NCBI RefSeq assembly: GCF_024448715.1
Contig: NZ_JAMOHZ010000003.1
Span: forward strand, 496,001-560,000
DNA from: Stutzerimonas stutzeri
GTDB taxonomy: Bacteria; Pseudomonadota; Gammaproteobacteria; Pseudomonadales; Pseudomonadaceae
Reading direction: 5' to 3'
DNA: 64,000 bases
The notes below the pieces were generated by a model. That model did no database searches and had not been told where the DNA came from. It saw only the letters and a list, made by a program, of their open reading frames with translations. This document shows, in pieces, positions 54,357 to 63,586 of this stretch. The translations under genes were made by a program, and so were the position numbers. Position 1 is the first letter of the stretch; every line of letters starts with the position of its first letter.

Positions 54357-55280
54357 ATGCGTAACCAAGCCCTTCGAGCCGACTTTCTAATGCTCATTAC
54401 AGCAATGATCTGGGGGACGGCTTTTGTCGCCCAGCGGGTCGGTATGGATAACATCGGTCCGTTCCTGTTCACAGGTCTGCGCTTCGCTTTGGGTGCGATC
54501 GTGCTTTTACCTCTAGTGCTGCATCAAGGCCGCGGTGCCGCTCGGCATGAACCTTTCTTTCAGCGGGGCCTGTTGCTGGGAGGTTTTTGCATGGGGCTTG
54601 CACTCACTCTGGGCATCAACCTGCAACAGGTCGGCTTGCTCTTCACCAGCGTGACCAATTCAGGATTCATCACTGGCCTGTACGTCATCGTCGTGCCGTT
54701 GCTGGGCCTGATTATCGGCCAGCGAACCGGAATGGGGACCTGGCTGGGTGCCGTTCTGGCAGTGGTCGGAATGGCCTTTCTCAGTATCGGAGAGAATTTT
54801 CAAGTCGCTTCCGGCGACTGGATACAGCTGGCCGGCGCCTTCGTCTGGGGGATTCATGTACTGCTGGTGAGCTTCTTCGTCAGCCGCCATGACGCTATTC
54901 GCCTGGCGTTTCTGCAATTCGCCACCTGTGCAGTTGTTAGCCTTGCGCTTGCAGCGCTGTTCGAAGACGCCAGTCTGAACGCCATTTGGCTCGCGGCGCC
55001 GGCGCTGGTATATGGCGGCATGTTCGCAGTAGGAGTGGGTTATACCTTGCAAGTTGTCGCGCAAAAGCATGCAATCGCCTCACATGCCGCCATCATCCTC
55101 TCACTCGAAGCGGTGTTCGCGGCGATCGCAGGCGCGCTGTTCCTCGATGAAAGTCTGAGTCTTCGCGGCTACTTTGGTTGCGCACTCATGTTCGTCGGCA
55201 TGCTCACGGCGCAACTCTGGCCGCGCAAGGCACTACCGCCAACAATCGGCGACGAGATTCCGCAACCGGCAAGGCACTGA
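54357..55280 (+). CDS. DMT superfamily (EamA) transporter
   Basis: A 307-residue inner-membrane protein with ten membrane helices in two EamA repeats. The first repeat begins ADFLMLITAMIWGTAFVAQRVG, and the second near WIQLAGAFVWGIHVLLVSFFV. The glycine-rich end FLDESLSLRGYFGCALMFVGMLTAQLWP is typical of the family. EamA proteins usually export metabolites or amino acids; the substrate cannot be read from the sequence. It converges on the DTW gene with a 15-base gap. Confidence 0.9.
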   Translation: MRNQALRADFLMLITAMIWGTAFVAQRVGMDNIGPFLFTGLRFALGAIVLLPLVLHQGRGAARHEPFFQRGLLLGGFCMGLALTLGINLQQVGLLFTSVTNSGFITGLYVIVVPLLGLIIGQRTGMGTWLGAVLAVVGMAFLSIGENFQVASGDWIQLAGAFVWGIHVLLVSFFVSRHDAIRLAFLQFATCAVVSLALAALFEDASLNAIWLAAPALVYGGMFAVGVGYTLQVVAQKHAIASHAAIILSLEAVFAAIAGALFLDESLSLRGYFGCALMFVGMLTAQLWPRKALPPTIGDEIPQPARH

Positions 55281-55295
55281 CCGCGCTTAAGGCAA

Positions 55296-56012
55296 TCAGC
55301 GCTGGCCAAACGCTGCCAGCGTTCGATGGGTGGCGTCATTTGGATCGGGCTCACGGTGGTGCTTGGCCCCGAGATAGTGGTCCGTGAAACCATCGAGCCA
55401 GGCATCCAGCGCTGCAGATGCCAGGCCGTCGCCTGCCAACGCCAGACACAGCGCCGCGACTTCTGCAGTGCATAGATGCTCGCTGCGAGTCGAGCGTCGC
55501 AGGCGGTAGCGCGAAAGTACATCAGCCTGCAGGCTCAACACCGGCAGACTATTCAGATACGGGCTCTTGCGGAACATTTTGCGCGCTTCGATCCAGGTAG
55601 CATCGAGCAGGATAAACAGCGGGCGCTTGTGCGCGAGCACTTCGACACCGGTCACCACCCGCTCGGGTTCGGCATACTCGCCGGGAAACACCACGAACGG
55701 CTGATACTGAGGATCGGCCAGAAGCGCTAGCAGCGCGGGATCGACCCCGGTCCGCTGCCAAGTGAAGGCGTGGGTGTCAGCAACGATGTCAGCGATCAAC
55801 CAGCCGGTGTTGCTCGGTTTCAGCGGCTCGATGTCGTGCATGATCAGGCACACCCCGCTGCTCGCCTCCGCCTGCGGAAGCCAGCTGCACAGGCAATGGC
55901 TGCTGGCGACGCGGCAGCGGACGCAACGAGGCGTACGCGAACCCCTCGCGACAAAGGGCTTGGCGCTACGGGCCAGGCGCGCATCGCGCAAACGGGCTAC
56001 GGCATGTGGCAT
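55296..56012 (-). CDS. DTW-domain tRNA-uridine aminocarboxypropyltransferase
   Basis: A 238-residue enzyme of the DTW family. These transfer the 3-amino-3-carboxypropyl group of SAM to uridine in tRNA (acp3U). The N-terminal Cys cluster CVRCRVASSHCLC is likely a zinc site. HDIEPLKPSNTGWL and the family signature LLDATWIEARKMFRKSPYL (Asp-x-Thr-Trp) are present. In E. coli the TapT product acts on U47; the site here is inferred. Confidence 0.88.
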   Translation of the reverse strand: MPHAVARLRDARLARSAKPFVARGSRTPRCVRCRVASSHCLCSWLPQAEASSGVCLIMHDIEPLKPSNTGWLIADIVADTHAFTWQRTGVDPALLALLADPQYQPFVVFPGEYAEPERVVTGVEVLAHKRPLFILLDATWIEARKMFRKSPYLNSLPVLSLQADVLSRYRLRRSTRSEHLCTAEVAALCLALAGDGLASAALDAWLDGFTDHYLGAKHHREPDPNDATHRTLAAFGQR

Positions 56013-56133
56013 GGAAACTGGGATTGATCTGGGCGGGCCGGTAGTTTAGCAGGCAGACCGGCACCGATGTCAGGCACCAATGAACCGCGCTGGCAGCCGC
56101 CGGTCGAACGACGGCAGTCATCAGGAGATCACC

Positions 56134-56526
56134 ATGCACCGTCTGACCACTCTAATCACGCTCTGCCTCGCCCTGCCCTTTGCTCACACTGCTTCGGCAC
56201 AGGATCAGGCGCTCGATCAGCTACTCGAGAAGGTCGCTCGAGAAAGCAGTGTCGGCACGCCGCGCGCCATCAATTCCGACCTCCTCGACGAAGGCTACAG
56301 CGTCGACGGGAATGAGTTGGTCAATCATCTGAGCGTCCAGCCTCGCCATGCCGCGCAGATGCGCGACAATCCGAAGCAGGTCCGTACGCAACTGGCTGCG
56401 AGCGTTTGCAGCAATGATGGCCTGCGCCAGTTGATGAACCAGGGCGCGGTATTACGCTTCGAATTCAGCGAATACCAGAGCAAGAAACCGATTACTACAG
56501 AACGCTACCGCGCCAGCGATTGCTGA
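56134..56526 (+). CDS. Small periplasmic protein similar to P. aeruginosa PA3611
   Basis: A 130-residue protein from ATG 56134 after CAGGAG. The signal peptide MHRLTTLITLCLALPFAHTA ends before about residue 23 (SAQ). The mature part has two helices and two conserved Cys (SVCSNDGLRQLM and the terminal RASDC) that may form a disulfide. PA3611-type proteins are described as quorum-sensing-regulated, with a compact alpha/beta fold. Function is unknown; the family call is from memory. Confidence 0.75.
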   Translation: MHRLTTLITLCLALPFAHTASAQDQALDQLLEKVARESSVGTPRAINSDLLDEGYSVDGNELVNHLSVQPRHAAQMRDNPKQVRTQLAASVCSNDGLRQLMNQGAVLRFEFSEYQSKKPITTERYRASDC

Positions 56527-56757
56527 GGTCGTTTGGCAAGCCGACTTGGTGCAGACCAGCGTAGCGTCATGCATCGCACCAACGCGATGGGCTAGTGTTA
56601 GATCAGGGCAACCGGGCCGCGCCGACACTGCCGGAACCTCTCGATTCTTCAAGTTCCTTGGAGTAGGTGTACTAGCTGCAACAAACCGTGCAAAGCAAGG
56701 ATCTGCGCAGGGCGACGCCGCAAGCGCTGCCGGCTCCAACACAGGGGGAGACGTTGT

Positions 56758-57849
56758 ATGCCTTTCGAACCGGACGATTACCTATCGCGACACTTCAAGA
56801 CCAGCGGCGCGGACCTGTCAAAAAAGATTGATGAGCTACTCGCCCAAGTCGCCTCCACAACCAGCCAGAACCTGCCGCTCTACCGGGAAATGCTGGTAAC
56901 CGTCATGCGCATGGCACAAGCGGATCGGAGCCGCTGGGACGCCAAGATTTTGCTGCAGACCATGCGCGAGATGGAACACGCCTTCAGCCGACTTGATCAA
57001 TTCAAGCGCCGTCGCAAGGTCACCGTCTTCGGCTCGGCGCGTACACCCATAGAGCACCCTCTGTATGCGTTGGCGCGCGAGCTCGGCGAAACGCTGGCGC
57101 GCTATGACCTCATGGTCATTACCGGAGCCGGGGGCGGCATTATGGCCGCCGCGCATGAGGGCGCCGGTACGGACAACAGCATCGGACTGAACATCACCCT
57201 GCCTTTCGAGCAGCATGCCAACCCGACGGTAGACGGCACCGACCATCTACTGTCGTTCCACTTCTTCTTCGTGCGTAAGCTGTTTTTCATAAAGGAAGCC
57301 GATGCGCTGGTGCTGTGCCCGGGCGGCTTCGGCACGCTGGACGAAACATTGGAAGTCCTGACGCTGGTGCAGACCGGTAAGAGTCCGCTGGTACCGATCG
57401 TGCTGCTGGACGAGCCCGGTGGTTCCTTCTGGAAGGACGCGTTGAGCTTCATGCGCCGTCAACTGGAAGGCAATCGCTACATTCTGCCCACCGACATGCG
57501 CCTGATGCGCTTGGTAGATAACGCCGAAGACGCAGCTGCAGAGATCGATAATTTCTACAATAACTTCCATTCGAGCCGCTGGTTAAAGGGCTTATTCGTC
57601 ATGCGCATCAACCATGTGCTGAACGATGCTGCCCTGCGCTTCATGAATAACGAATTCGCCGATCTATGTCTGAAAGGTCGCTTCGAGCAACAGGCATGCT
57701 GCGAGCTAGAACTGGACGAGCCGGAGCTGCAGCGGCTACCGCGGCTGAGCTTCGTGTTCAACGGCCGCGATCATGGTCGACTACGCGAACTGACCGACTT
57801 TATCAATGCGAAAGAGAACTGGGCTGAGCCGCTGGGAGCCGAAGACTAA
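56758..57849 (+). CDS. LOG family protein, long form (TIGR00730-type)
   Basis: A 363-residue Rossmann-fold protein starting MPFEPDDYLSRHFKTSG, with GGGGGA-type sequence before the ATG at a good distance. The nucleotide site is seen as VTVFGSARTP and MVITGAGGGIMAAAHEGA. The signature PGGFGTLDETLEVLT matches the PGGxGTxxE motif of LOG phosphoribohydrolases, which release cytokinin-like bases from nucleotides. Extra segments of about 80 residues at each end set this long bacterial form apart from plant-type LOG; its substrate is unclear. It converges on recX. Confidence 0.88.
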   Translation: MPFEPDDYLSRHFKTSGADLSKKIDELLAQVASTTSQNLPLYREMLVTVMRMAQADRSRWDAKILLQTMREMEHAFSRLDQFKRRRKVTVFGSARTPIEHPLYALARELGETLARYDLMVITGAGGGIMAAAHEGAGTDNSIGLNITLPFEQHANPTVDGTDHLLSFHFFFVRKLFFIKEADALVLCPGGFGTLDETLEVLTLVQTGKSPLVPIVLLDEPGGSFWKDALSFMRRQLEGNRYILPTDMRLMRLVDNAEDAAAEIDNFYNNFHSSRWLKGLFVMRINHVLNDAALRFMNNEFADLCLKGRFEQQACCELELDEPELQRLPRLSFVFNGRDHGRLRELTDFINAKENWAEPLGAED

Positions 57850-57901
57850 GGATGGTTAGAGCACCCCAATGGGCCGGAGCAGCAATGCTACTGCGCCTAA
57901 G

Positions 57902-58366
57902 CTAATCGAGCGAGCTACCCCGTAGGAGACGTCCAATCATATCCAGCGGATAACCACGAGAGCTGAGAAATCGTCCCTGCCTGGCCCGCTCCCGCTGGTC
58001 ACCCGGCACTTCTCCAGAAAATTTGCGCATCCAGACTGCACGCAGCTGTTCGCCCCAATCGAAGCCGCTGTCACGCAGCGCCTGCTCGATATTTTCACGA
58101 ACCAAGCCACGCTGCGCCAGCTCCTCTCGTATGCGCAAGGGGCCGTAACCCGCATTGCCGCGCATACGAACGAAGCTTTCCAAATAGCGCGCTTCACTAA
58201 GAAGACCTTCGTCGGACAGCCGATCCAGCACCGGCTCGATGAGCTCTGCTGGCGCACCACGTGAACGCAATTTGCGACTCAATTCGATGCGCCCATGCTC
58301 ACGACGGGCCAGAAGATCCATTGCAGCCCGCCGCACCGCAGCGGGGGTGTCGAGCATGACCGGCAT
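57902..58366 (-). CDS. recX: Recombination regulatory protein RecX
   Basis: A 154-residue protein of three-helix repeats that binds RecA filaments and limits recombination. Family segments [43 protein letters not shown] and the C-terminal [17 protein letters not shown] are visible. It is six bases behind recA, so it is made from readthrough of the SOS-controlled recA message. Confidence 0.95.
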   Translation of the reverse strand: MPVMLDTPAAVRRAAMDLLARREHGRIELSRKLRSRGAPAELIEPVLDRLSDEGLLSEARYLESFVRMRGNAGYGPLRIREELAQRGLVRENIEQALRDSGFDWGEQLRAVWMRKFSGEVPGDQRERARQGRFLSSRGYPLDMIGRLLRGSSLD

Positions 58367-58371
58367 ACGGA

Positions 58372-59415
58372 TCAGATATCGGCTTCGACCAGGTCTGCAG
58401 CTGCCGGATTGGCTTTAGTGTTCGGCGAAACAACCAGCAGCTTGTCACGTATTTGCTGCTCGATCTCGCGGCCGATTTCGGGGTTCTCTTCGAGGTACTT
58501 CGCAGCATTGGCCTTGCCCTGGCCAATCTTGTTGCCTTTGTACGCGTACCAGGCGCCCGACTTCTCGACCAGCCCCTGCTGCACGCCGAGATCGATAACC
58601 TCGCCGTTGCGGTAGATGCCCTTGCCGTAAAGGATCTGGAACTCGGCTTGACGGAACGGCGGCGCCACCTTGTTCTTGACGACCTTGACACGGGTTTCGC
58701 TGCCGACCACTTCGTCGCCTTCCTTCACCGCGCCGGTACGGCGGATGTCGAGACGGACCGAAGCGTAGAACTTCAGTGCGTTACCACCCGTGGTGGTTTC
58801 CGGACTACCGAACATCACGCCGATCTTCATACGGATCTGGTTGATGAAGATGACCAGACAGTTGGCGTTCTTGATGTTACCGGTGATCTTGCGCAATGCC
58901 TGAGACATCAGACGAGCCTGCAAACCGACATGGGTATCCCCCATTTCGCCTTCGATTTCGGCTTTTGGCACCAGAGCAGCCACGGAGTCGACGATGATCA
59001 CGTCAACCGCATTGGAACGCACCAGCATGTCGGTGATTTCCAATGCCTGTTCACCAGTGTCCGGCTGAGAAACCAGCAGATCGTCAACGTTAACGCCAAG
59101 CTTGCCGGCATAGTCGGGGTCGAGCGCATGTTCGGCATCGACGAAAGCGCAGGTGGCGCCCATCTTCTGAGCTTCGGCAATCACCGACAGCGTCATGGTG
59201 GTCTTGCCCGAGGACTCAGGACCGTAGATTTCGACGATCCGGCCCTTTGGCAGGCCGCCGATACCCAACGCGATATCCAGGCCCAGCGAGCCGGTGGAAA
59301 TAGATGGAATCGCCTGACGATCGTGATCGCCCATGCGCATGACCGCGCCTTTACCGAATTGCTTTTCGATCTGGCCCAAGGCAGCAGCCAAGGCGCGCTT
59401 CTTGTTCTCGTCCAT
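58372..59415 (-). CDS. recA: Recombinase RecA
   Basis: RecA forms filaments on single-stranded DNA for strand exchange and stimulates LexA self-cleavage. The start [21 protein letters not shown] gives 347 residues. Walker A GPESSGKT is at 65-72; [19 protein letters not shown] and [19 protein letters not shown] (L1/L2 loop region) are intact. A LexA box 40 bases upstream marks SOS control. The cinA-like gene is upstream and recX downstream. Confidence 0.99.
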   Translation of the reverse strand: MDENKKRALAAALGQIEKQFGKGAVMRMGDHDRQAIPSISTGSLGLDIALGIGGLPKGRIVEIYGPESSGKTTMTLSVIAEAQKMGATCAFVDAEHALDPDYAGKLGVNVDDLLVSQPDTGEQALEITDMLVRSNAVDVIIVDSVAALVPKAEIEGEMGDTHVGLQARLMSQALRKITGNIKNANCLVIFINQIRMKIGVMFGSPETTTGGNALKFYASVRLDIRRTGAVKEGDEVVGSETRVKVVKNKVAPPFRQAEFQILYGKGIYRNGEVIDLGVQQGLVEKSGAWYAYKGNKIGQGKANAAKYLEENPEIGREIEQQIRDKLLVVSPNTKANPAAADLVEADI

Positions 59416-59454
59416 TACAATCCTCACTTGATCAAGAGGGCCAGAGGCCACGAC

Positions 59455-59474
59455 AACTGTATAAGTAGACAGTA
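59455..59474. promoter_or_regulatory. LexA box of recA
   Basis: CTG-TATAAGTAGA-CAG at 59457-59472, extended to AACTG...CAGTT-type flanks (AA on one side, TATT on the other). It is a near-consensus SOS box placed over the recA promoter region in the 84 bases between the cinA-like gene and recA. Confidence 0.92.
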
Positions 59475-59499
59475 TTAGAGCATAGGCAAAATAATGCGC

Positions 59500-59997
59500 C
59501 TAGCCCTGAAGCGGATTTTCTCCAGTCGCGAGTCGGATCAAGCCTACAAGCGCGGCCTCCACGCTCCGCTCGCGCACTGCCTGTCGATCACCAATGAATT
59601 GAAAACGTTGGGCGAAGACTTCCCCTTCGTCCGCCCACGCCAGCCAGACGGTGCCAACCGGCTTTTCCGCTGAACCGCCGCCAGGCCCAGCGACCCCACT
59701 GACGGCTACCGCGAAACGCGCCCCACTGATAAGTAGCGCGCCCCGCGCCATAGCCTCGACCACTTCCCGGCTAACTGCCCCAACCCGACCGAACAGCTCC
59801 TCCGGCACGCCCAGCTGACGAGTCTTCTGCACATTGGAATAGGTAACGAAACCTGCCTCGAACCAAACCGAGCTACCAGCTATGCGGGTGATGGCCTCGG
59901 CGATACCACCCCCAGTGCATGATTCCGCTGTGGTGACTTGCGCATTCAGGTGTTGCAATCTTCGCCCTAATTCGGCGCTCAGCTCAGTTAGATCCAC
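59500..59997 (-). CDS. pncC: Nicotinamide-nucleotide amidase, CinA C-terminal domain (PncC)
   Basis: A 165-residue enzyme with only the CinA amidase domain. It deamidates NMN to nicotinate mononucleotide in the pyridine cycle. The start is placed at GTG 59997 because AAAGGA is then seven bases upstream; an ATG two codons earlier would be too close to it. TTAESCTGGGIAEAI, AGFVTYSN, the Gly-Ala-Val-Ser motif and VAVSGVAGPGGGSAEKPVGTVW are typical. It precedes recA, the common order in Proteobacteria. Confidence 0.92.
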   Translation of the reverse strand: MDLTELSAELGRRLQHLNAQVTTAESCTGGGIAEAITRIAGSSVWFEAGFVTYSNVQKTRQLGVPEELFGRVGAVSREVVEAMARGALLISGARFAVAVSGVAGPGGGSAEKPVGTVWLAWADEGEVFAQRFQFIGDRQAVRERSVEAALVGLIRLATGENPLQG

Positions 59998-60178
59998 AGG
60001 CATTTCCTTTTTGATATGTGGCTCGGCAGTCTGCACGGGTCAGCTACTGCGCCAACGTCGTTTACTGTCGCGTAGGCATCCCTGGCTCCTGCGATCAGGC
60101 TCAGCTGCATGTTAACCTTGCGCTCCTTTTTTTCGCCTGCCTTGCGATGCACGGCGGCTTCTCTTCAAACGCAGAACC

Positions 60179-62770
60179 ATGCCAGCGCCCATGCCCAAAG
60201 ACTCTCAAGATCTGTCCAAACATACGCCGATGATGCAGCAATACTGGCGGCTCAAGCATGAGCATCCAGATCAGTTGATGTTTTATCGCATGGGCGACTT
60301 CTACGAGCTGTTCTACGACGACGCCAAAAAGGCCGCCAAACTGCTGGACATTACCCTCACCGCTCGTGGGCAATCCGGTGGCCAGGCGATTCCCATGGCC
60401 GGGATTCCCTTTCATTCTGCAGAAGGCTACCTCGGACGGTTAGTGAAACTTGGCGAGTCAGTGGTGATCTGCGAGCAAATCGGCGATCCGGCGACCAGCA
60501 AGGGGCCGGTTGAACGCCAGGTGGTGCGTATCATCACGCCCGGCACGGTTAGCGACGAAGCCCTGCTGGACGAGCATCGCGACAATTTACTTGCCGCCGT
60601 AGTGGGCGATGAACGGCTGTTTGGGCTCTCCGTACTGGACATCACCAGCGGTCGCTTCAGCGTGCAGGAATTTGGCGGTTGGGAAACGCTCCTGGCCGAA
60701 GTCGAACGTTTGAATCCCGCTGAACTGATGATTCCAGACGATTGGCCCGCTGGCCTGCCGGTCGAGAAACGCCGTGGCGTGAGGCGCCGTGCGCCTTGGG
60801 ATTTCGACCGCGACAGCGCGTTCAAGGGCCTCTGCCAGCAATTCGGAACCCAAGACCTGAAAGGCTTCGGCTGCGAGAAACTGACACTGGCCATCGGGGC
60901 AGCCGGTTGCCTTCTGACCTATGCCAAGGAAACCCAGCGTACCGCCCTGCACCACCTGCGCAGCCTGCGCCATGAGCGCCTGGACGACACGGTGATACTC
61001 GACGGCGCGACTCGTCGCAACCTGGAACTAGACATCAACCTCGGCGGTGGGCGTGAAAATACGCTGCAGTCGGTAGTCGATCGTTGCCAGACCGCCATGG
61101 GAAGCCGTCTGCTCAGCCGCTGGCTGAACCGTCCGTTGCGTGACCGCAGCATGCTCGAAGCGCGCCAGGATTCGATTACCTGCCTGCTTGAGCATTATCG
61201 CTTCGAGCAAATCCAGCCACAGCTCAAGGAAATCGGCGATCTGGAGCGCATCCTTGCGCGAATTGGCCTGCGCAACGCTCGCCCACGCGACCTGGCTCGC
61301 CTGCGCGATGCACTCGCTGCGCTGCCACAACTGCAAGACGGTATGCGCGAACTGGTCGCGCCGCACCTCGCCAATCTGGCTAGCAGCATCCGCACCTATC
61401 CCGAGCTGGCCGAGCTGTTAGCCAAGGCCATCATCGACAACCCGCCCGCGGTCATACGCGACGGCGGCGTGCTGAAAACCGGCTACGACGCCGAGCTGGA
61501 CGAGCTGCAGTCGCTGTCCGAAAACGCCGGTCAGTACCTGATGGATCTGGAAACCCGCGAGAAGGCCCGCACCGGCCTGGCCAACCTCAAGGTCGGCTAC
61601 AACCGTGTGCACGGCTACTTTATCGAGCTGCCAAGCAAGCAGGCCGAATCGGCACCGGCCGATTACATCCGCAGGCAAACCCTCAAAGGCGCCGAGCGCT
61701 TCATCACGCCGGAGCTCAAGGAATTCGAAGACAAGGCGCTATCGGCCAAGAGCCGAGCCTTGGCACGCGAAAAGCAACTCTACGAGCAATTGCTGGAGCT
61801 GCTGATCGGTCATCTCGCCCCGCTGCAGGAAAGCGCTGCGGCGCTAGCCGAGCTCGACGTGCTGAGCAATCTGGCCGAACGCGCCCTGACTCTCGATCTC
61901 AATCGTCCACGCTTCGTCGATCACCCCTGCATGCAAATCGAGCAGGGTCGTCATCCAGTGGTCGAGCAGGTGCTGCAGACGCCCTTCGTCGCCAATGACC
62001 TGAGCCTTGACGACGACACGCGCATGCTAGTGATCACCGGACCGAACATGGGCGGTAAGTCCACCTACATGCGTCAGACCGCCCTGATCGTACTCCTCGC
62101 GCAGATTGGTAGTTTCGTACCGGCGAAGGCCTGCGAGCTGTCGCTGGTGGACCGCATCTTCACCCGAATCGGCTCTTCCGACGATCTGGCCGGCGGCCGC
62201 TCGACCTTTATGGTGGAAATGAGCGAGACCGCCAACATTCTGCACAACGCCAGCGACCGCAGCCTGGTACTAATGGATGAAGTCGGTCGCGGCACGAGTA
62301 CCTTCGATGGCCTGTCGCTGGCCTGGGCCGCCGCCGAGCACCTGGCCGGACTGCGCGCCTTCACGCTTTTTGCCACCCATTACTTCGAATTGACAGTGCT
62401 GCCGGAAAGCGAATCGGTAGTTGCCAACGTGCATCTGTCCGCTACCGAGCACAACGAACGCATCGTCTTCCTCCACCACGTGTTGCCGGGGCCCGCCAGC
62501 CAGAGTTACGGCCTGGCGGTAGCACAGCTGGCAGGCGTACCGGCCGATGTAATCCAGCGTGCGCGCGACCATCTGTCGCGGCTGGAAACGACTAGCCTGC
62601 CTCACGAAACACCGAAGATAACCGCCGGCCAGCCCGCACCACCCTTGCAGAACGACCTGTTCGCCAGCCTGCCGCACCCCGTGATCGAGGAATTGGGAAG
62701 AGTAAATCCCGATGACATGACCCCGCGTCAGGCGCTGGACCTGCTATACAACCTGAAAACACGAGTCTGA
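60179..62770 (+). CDS. mutS: DNA mismatch repair protein MutS
   Basis: An 863-residue mismatch sensor. The N-terminal mismatch-binding Phe-x-Glu is in [11 protein letters not shown]. The lever and clamp region follow. Walker [12 protein letters not shown] lies at about 621-629, and [14 protein letters not shown] is Walker B with the signature. FATHYFELT is the H loop. The C-terminal [10 protein letters not shown] and [14 protein letters not shown] segments bind beta clamp and MutS dimers. Starts at 60179 and 60191 are both possible; no Shine-Dalgarno site decides it. It diverges from pncC-recA-recX. Confidence 0.98.
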   Translation: MPAPMPKDSQDLSKHTPMMQQYWRLKHEHPDQLMFYRMGDFYELFYDDAKKAAKLLDITLTARGQSGGQAIPMAGIPFHSAEGYLGRLVKLGESVVICEQIGDPATSKGPVERQVVRIITPGTVSDEALLDEHRDNLLAAVVGDERLFGLSVLDITSGRFSVQEFGGWETLLAEVERLNPAELMIPDDWPAGLPVEKRRGVRRRAPWDFDRDSAFKGLCQQFGTQDLKGFGCEKLTLAIGAAGCLLTYAKETQRTALHHLRSLRHERLDDTVILDGATRRNLELDINLGGGRENTLQSVVDRCQTAMGSRLLSRWLNRPLRDRSMLEARQDSITCLLEHYRFEQIQPQLKEIGDLERILARIGLRNARPRDLARLRDALAALPQLQDGMRELVAPHLANLASSIRTYPELAELLAKAIIDNPPAVIRDGGVLKTGYDAELDELQSLSENAGQYLMDLETREKARTGLANLKVGYNRVHGYFIELPSKQAESAPADYIRRQTLKGAERFITPELKEFEDKALSAKSRALAREKQLYEQLLELLIGHLAPLQESAAALAELDVLSNLAERALTLDLNRPRFVDHPCMQIEQGRHPVVEQVLQTPFVANDLSLDDDTRMLVITGPNMGGKSTYMRQTALIVLLAQIGSFVPAKACELSLVDRIFTRIGSSDDLAGGRSTFMVEMSETANILHNASDRSLVLMDEVGRGTSTFDGLSLAWAAAEHLAGLRAFTLFATHYFELTVLPESESVVANVHLSATEHNERIVFLHHVLPGPASQSYGLAVAQLAGVPADVIQRARDHLSRLETTSLPHETPKITAGQPAPPLQNDLFASLPHPVIEELGRVNPDDMTPRQALDLLYNLKTRV

Positions 62771-62901
62771 CGGTTACAAAAAAGCTGCTAGAATCGCGCG
62801 CATTTTTGGATATATGCGGCATTTGCCTGGTGCCGCTATAGCCCTGCCGAACGGGGAGCGTCATGCAACGCCACCTGACACGCCTGAGGAGATAGCTAGA
62901 A

Positions 62902-63225
62902 ATGACCTTCGTCGTCACCGACAACTGCATCAAGTGCAAATACACCGACTGTGTGGAAGTCTGTCCGGTGGACTGCTTCTATGAAGGCCCGAACTTTCTG
63001 GTCATTCACCCTGACGAGTGCATCGATTGCGCACTCTGCGAGCCGGAATGCCCGGCCCAGGCGATTTTCTCGGAAGATGAAGTGCCCGATGAACAGCAGG
63101 AATATATCCAACTGAACGCGGACCTGGCGGACGTCTGGCCGAACATCACTGAGAAGAAAGAATCGCTGCCGGATGCCGAAGAATGGGACGGCGTGAAGGA
63201 CAAGCTGCAATATCTGGAGCGTTAA
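62902..63225 (+). CDS. fdxA: Ferredoxin FdxA (7Fe/8Fe type)
   Basis: A 107-residue ferredoxin. The cysteines [17 protein letters not shown] and [12 protein letters not shown] give one [3Fe-4S] and one [4Fe-4S] cluster, and the C-terminal half (about residues 60-107) is the helical extension of the Azotobacter FdI type. The start ATG 62902 has GAGGAG 11 bases before it. It lies 131 bases after mutS. Fpr, encoded at 52 kb, is its likely reductase. Confidence 0.97.
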   Translation: MTFVVTDNCIKCKYTDCVEVCPVDCFYEGPNFLVIHPDECIDCALCEPECPAQAIFSEDEVPDEQQEYIQLNADLADVWPNITEKKESLPDAEEWDGVKDKLQYLER

Positions 63226-63235
63226 GCGCTGCCGG

Positions 63236-63269
63236 AAAAAAAATGCCCGCGCGATGCGGGCATTTTTGT
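63236..63269. terminator. Bidirectional intrinsic terminator of fdxA and csbD-like gene
   Basis: AAAAAATGCCCGC-GCGAT-GCGGGCATTTTT is a strong stem with an A tract on one side and a T tract on the other, so it works for both convergent genes. Confidence 0.92.
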
Positions 63270-63281
63270 TGAAGCAATGGA

Positions 63282-63473
63282 TTAGGCGCGATCAACACCT
63301 TTCTTCAAAGTGTCCTTGGCTTCGCCTTTCACCTGCTGCGCGTCGCCTTTGATTTCTTGACGCTGACCTTCGCCTTTCATGCGCTCGTTGTCAGTAGCTT
63401 CGCCGAGACCCTGTTTGGCCTTGCCAGCGGCTTCATTGAGGTTGCCCTTCATCTTGTCTCCGGTACTGCTCAT
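63282..63473 (-). CDS. CsbD-family stress-response protein
   Basis: A 63-residue, very hydrophilic protein. The family pattern is MKGNLNEAAGKAKQGLGEAT, then MKGEGQRQEIKGDAQQVKGEA and a lysine-rich end. CsbD-like proteins are abundant in stationary phase and under osmotic stress, often RpoS-dependent; no biochemical role is known. It converges on fdxA and is separated from the next minus-strand gene by 113 bases. Confidence 0.9.
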   Translation of the reverse strand: MSSTGDKMKGNLNEAAGKAKQGLGEATDNERMKGEGQRQEIKGDAQQVKGEAKDTLKKGVDRA

Positions 63474-63586
63474 GGCTATTCCTCTCTGTCTGTTGGTTAC
63501 GTTCAGTGGACAGAGCGCGTCGGCGGATAGTTTCGCTTTTCCGAGGAACGGTACCTTGCGGCCTTATTCCAGAGCGCCCCGCCAGC

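Noticed and set aside
56570-56590. CATCGC/GCGATG hairpin in the 231-base gap before the LOG gene as a small RNA
   Set aside because: It is only a six-base stem without promoter or terminator signals; the gap otherwise shows nothing recognisable.
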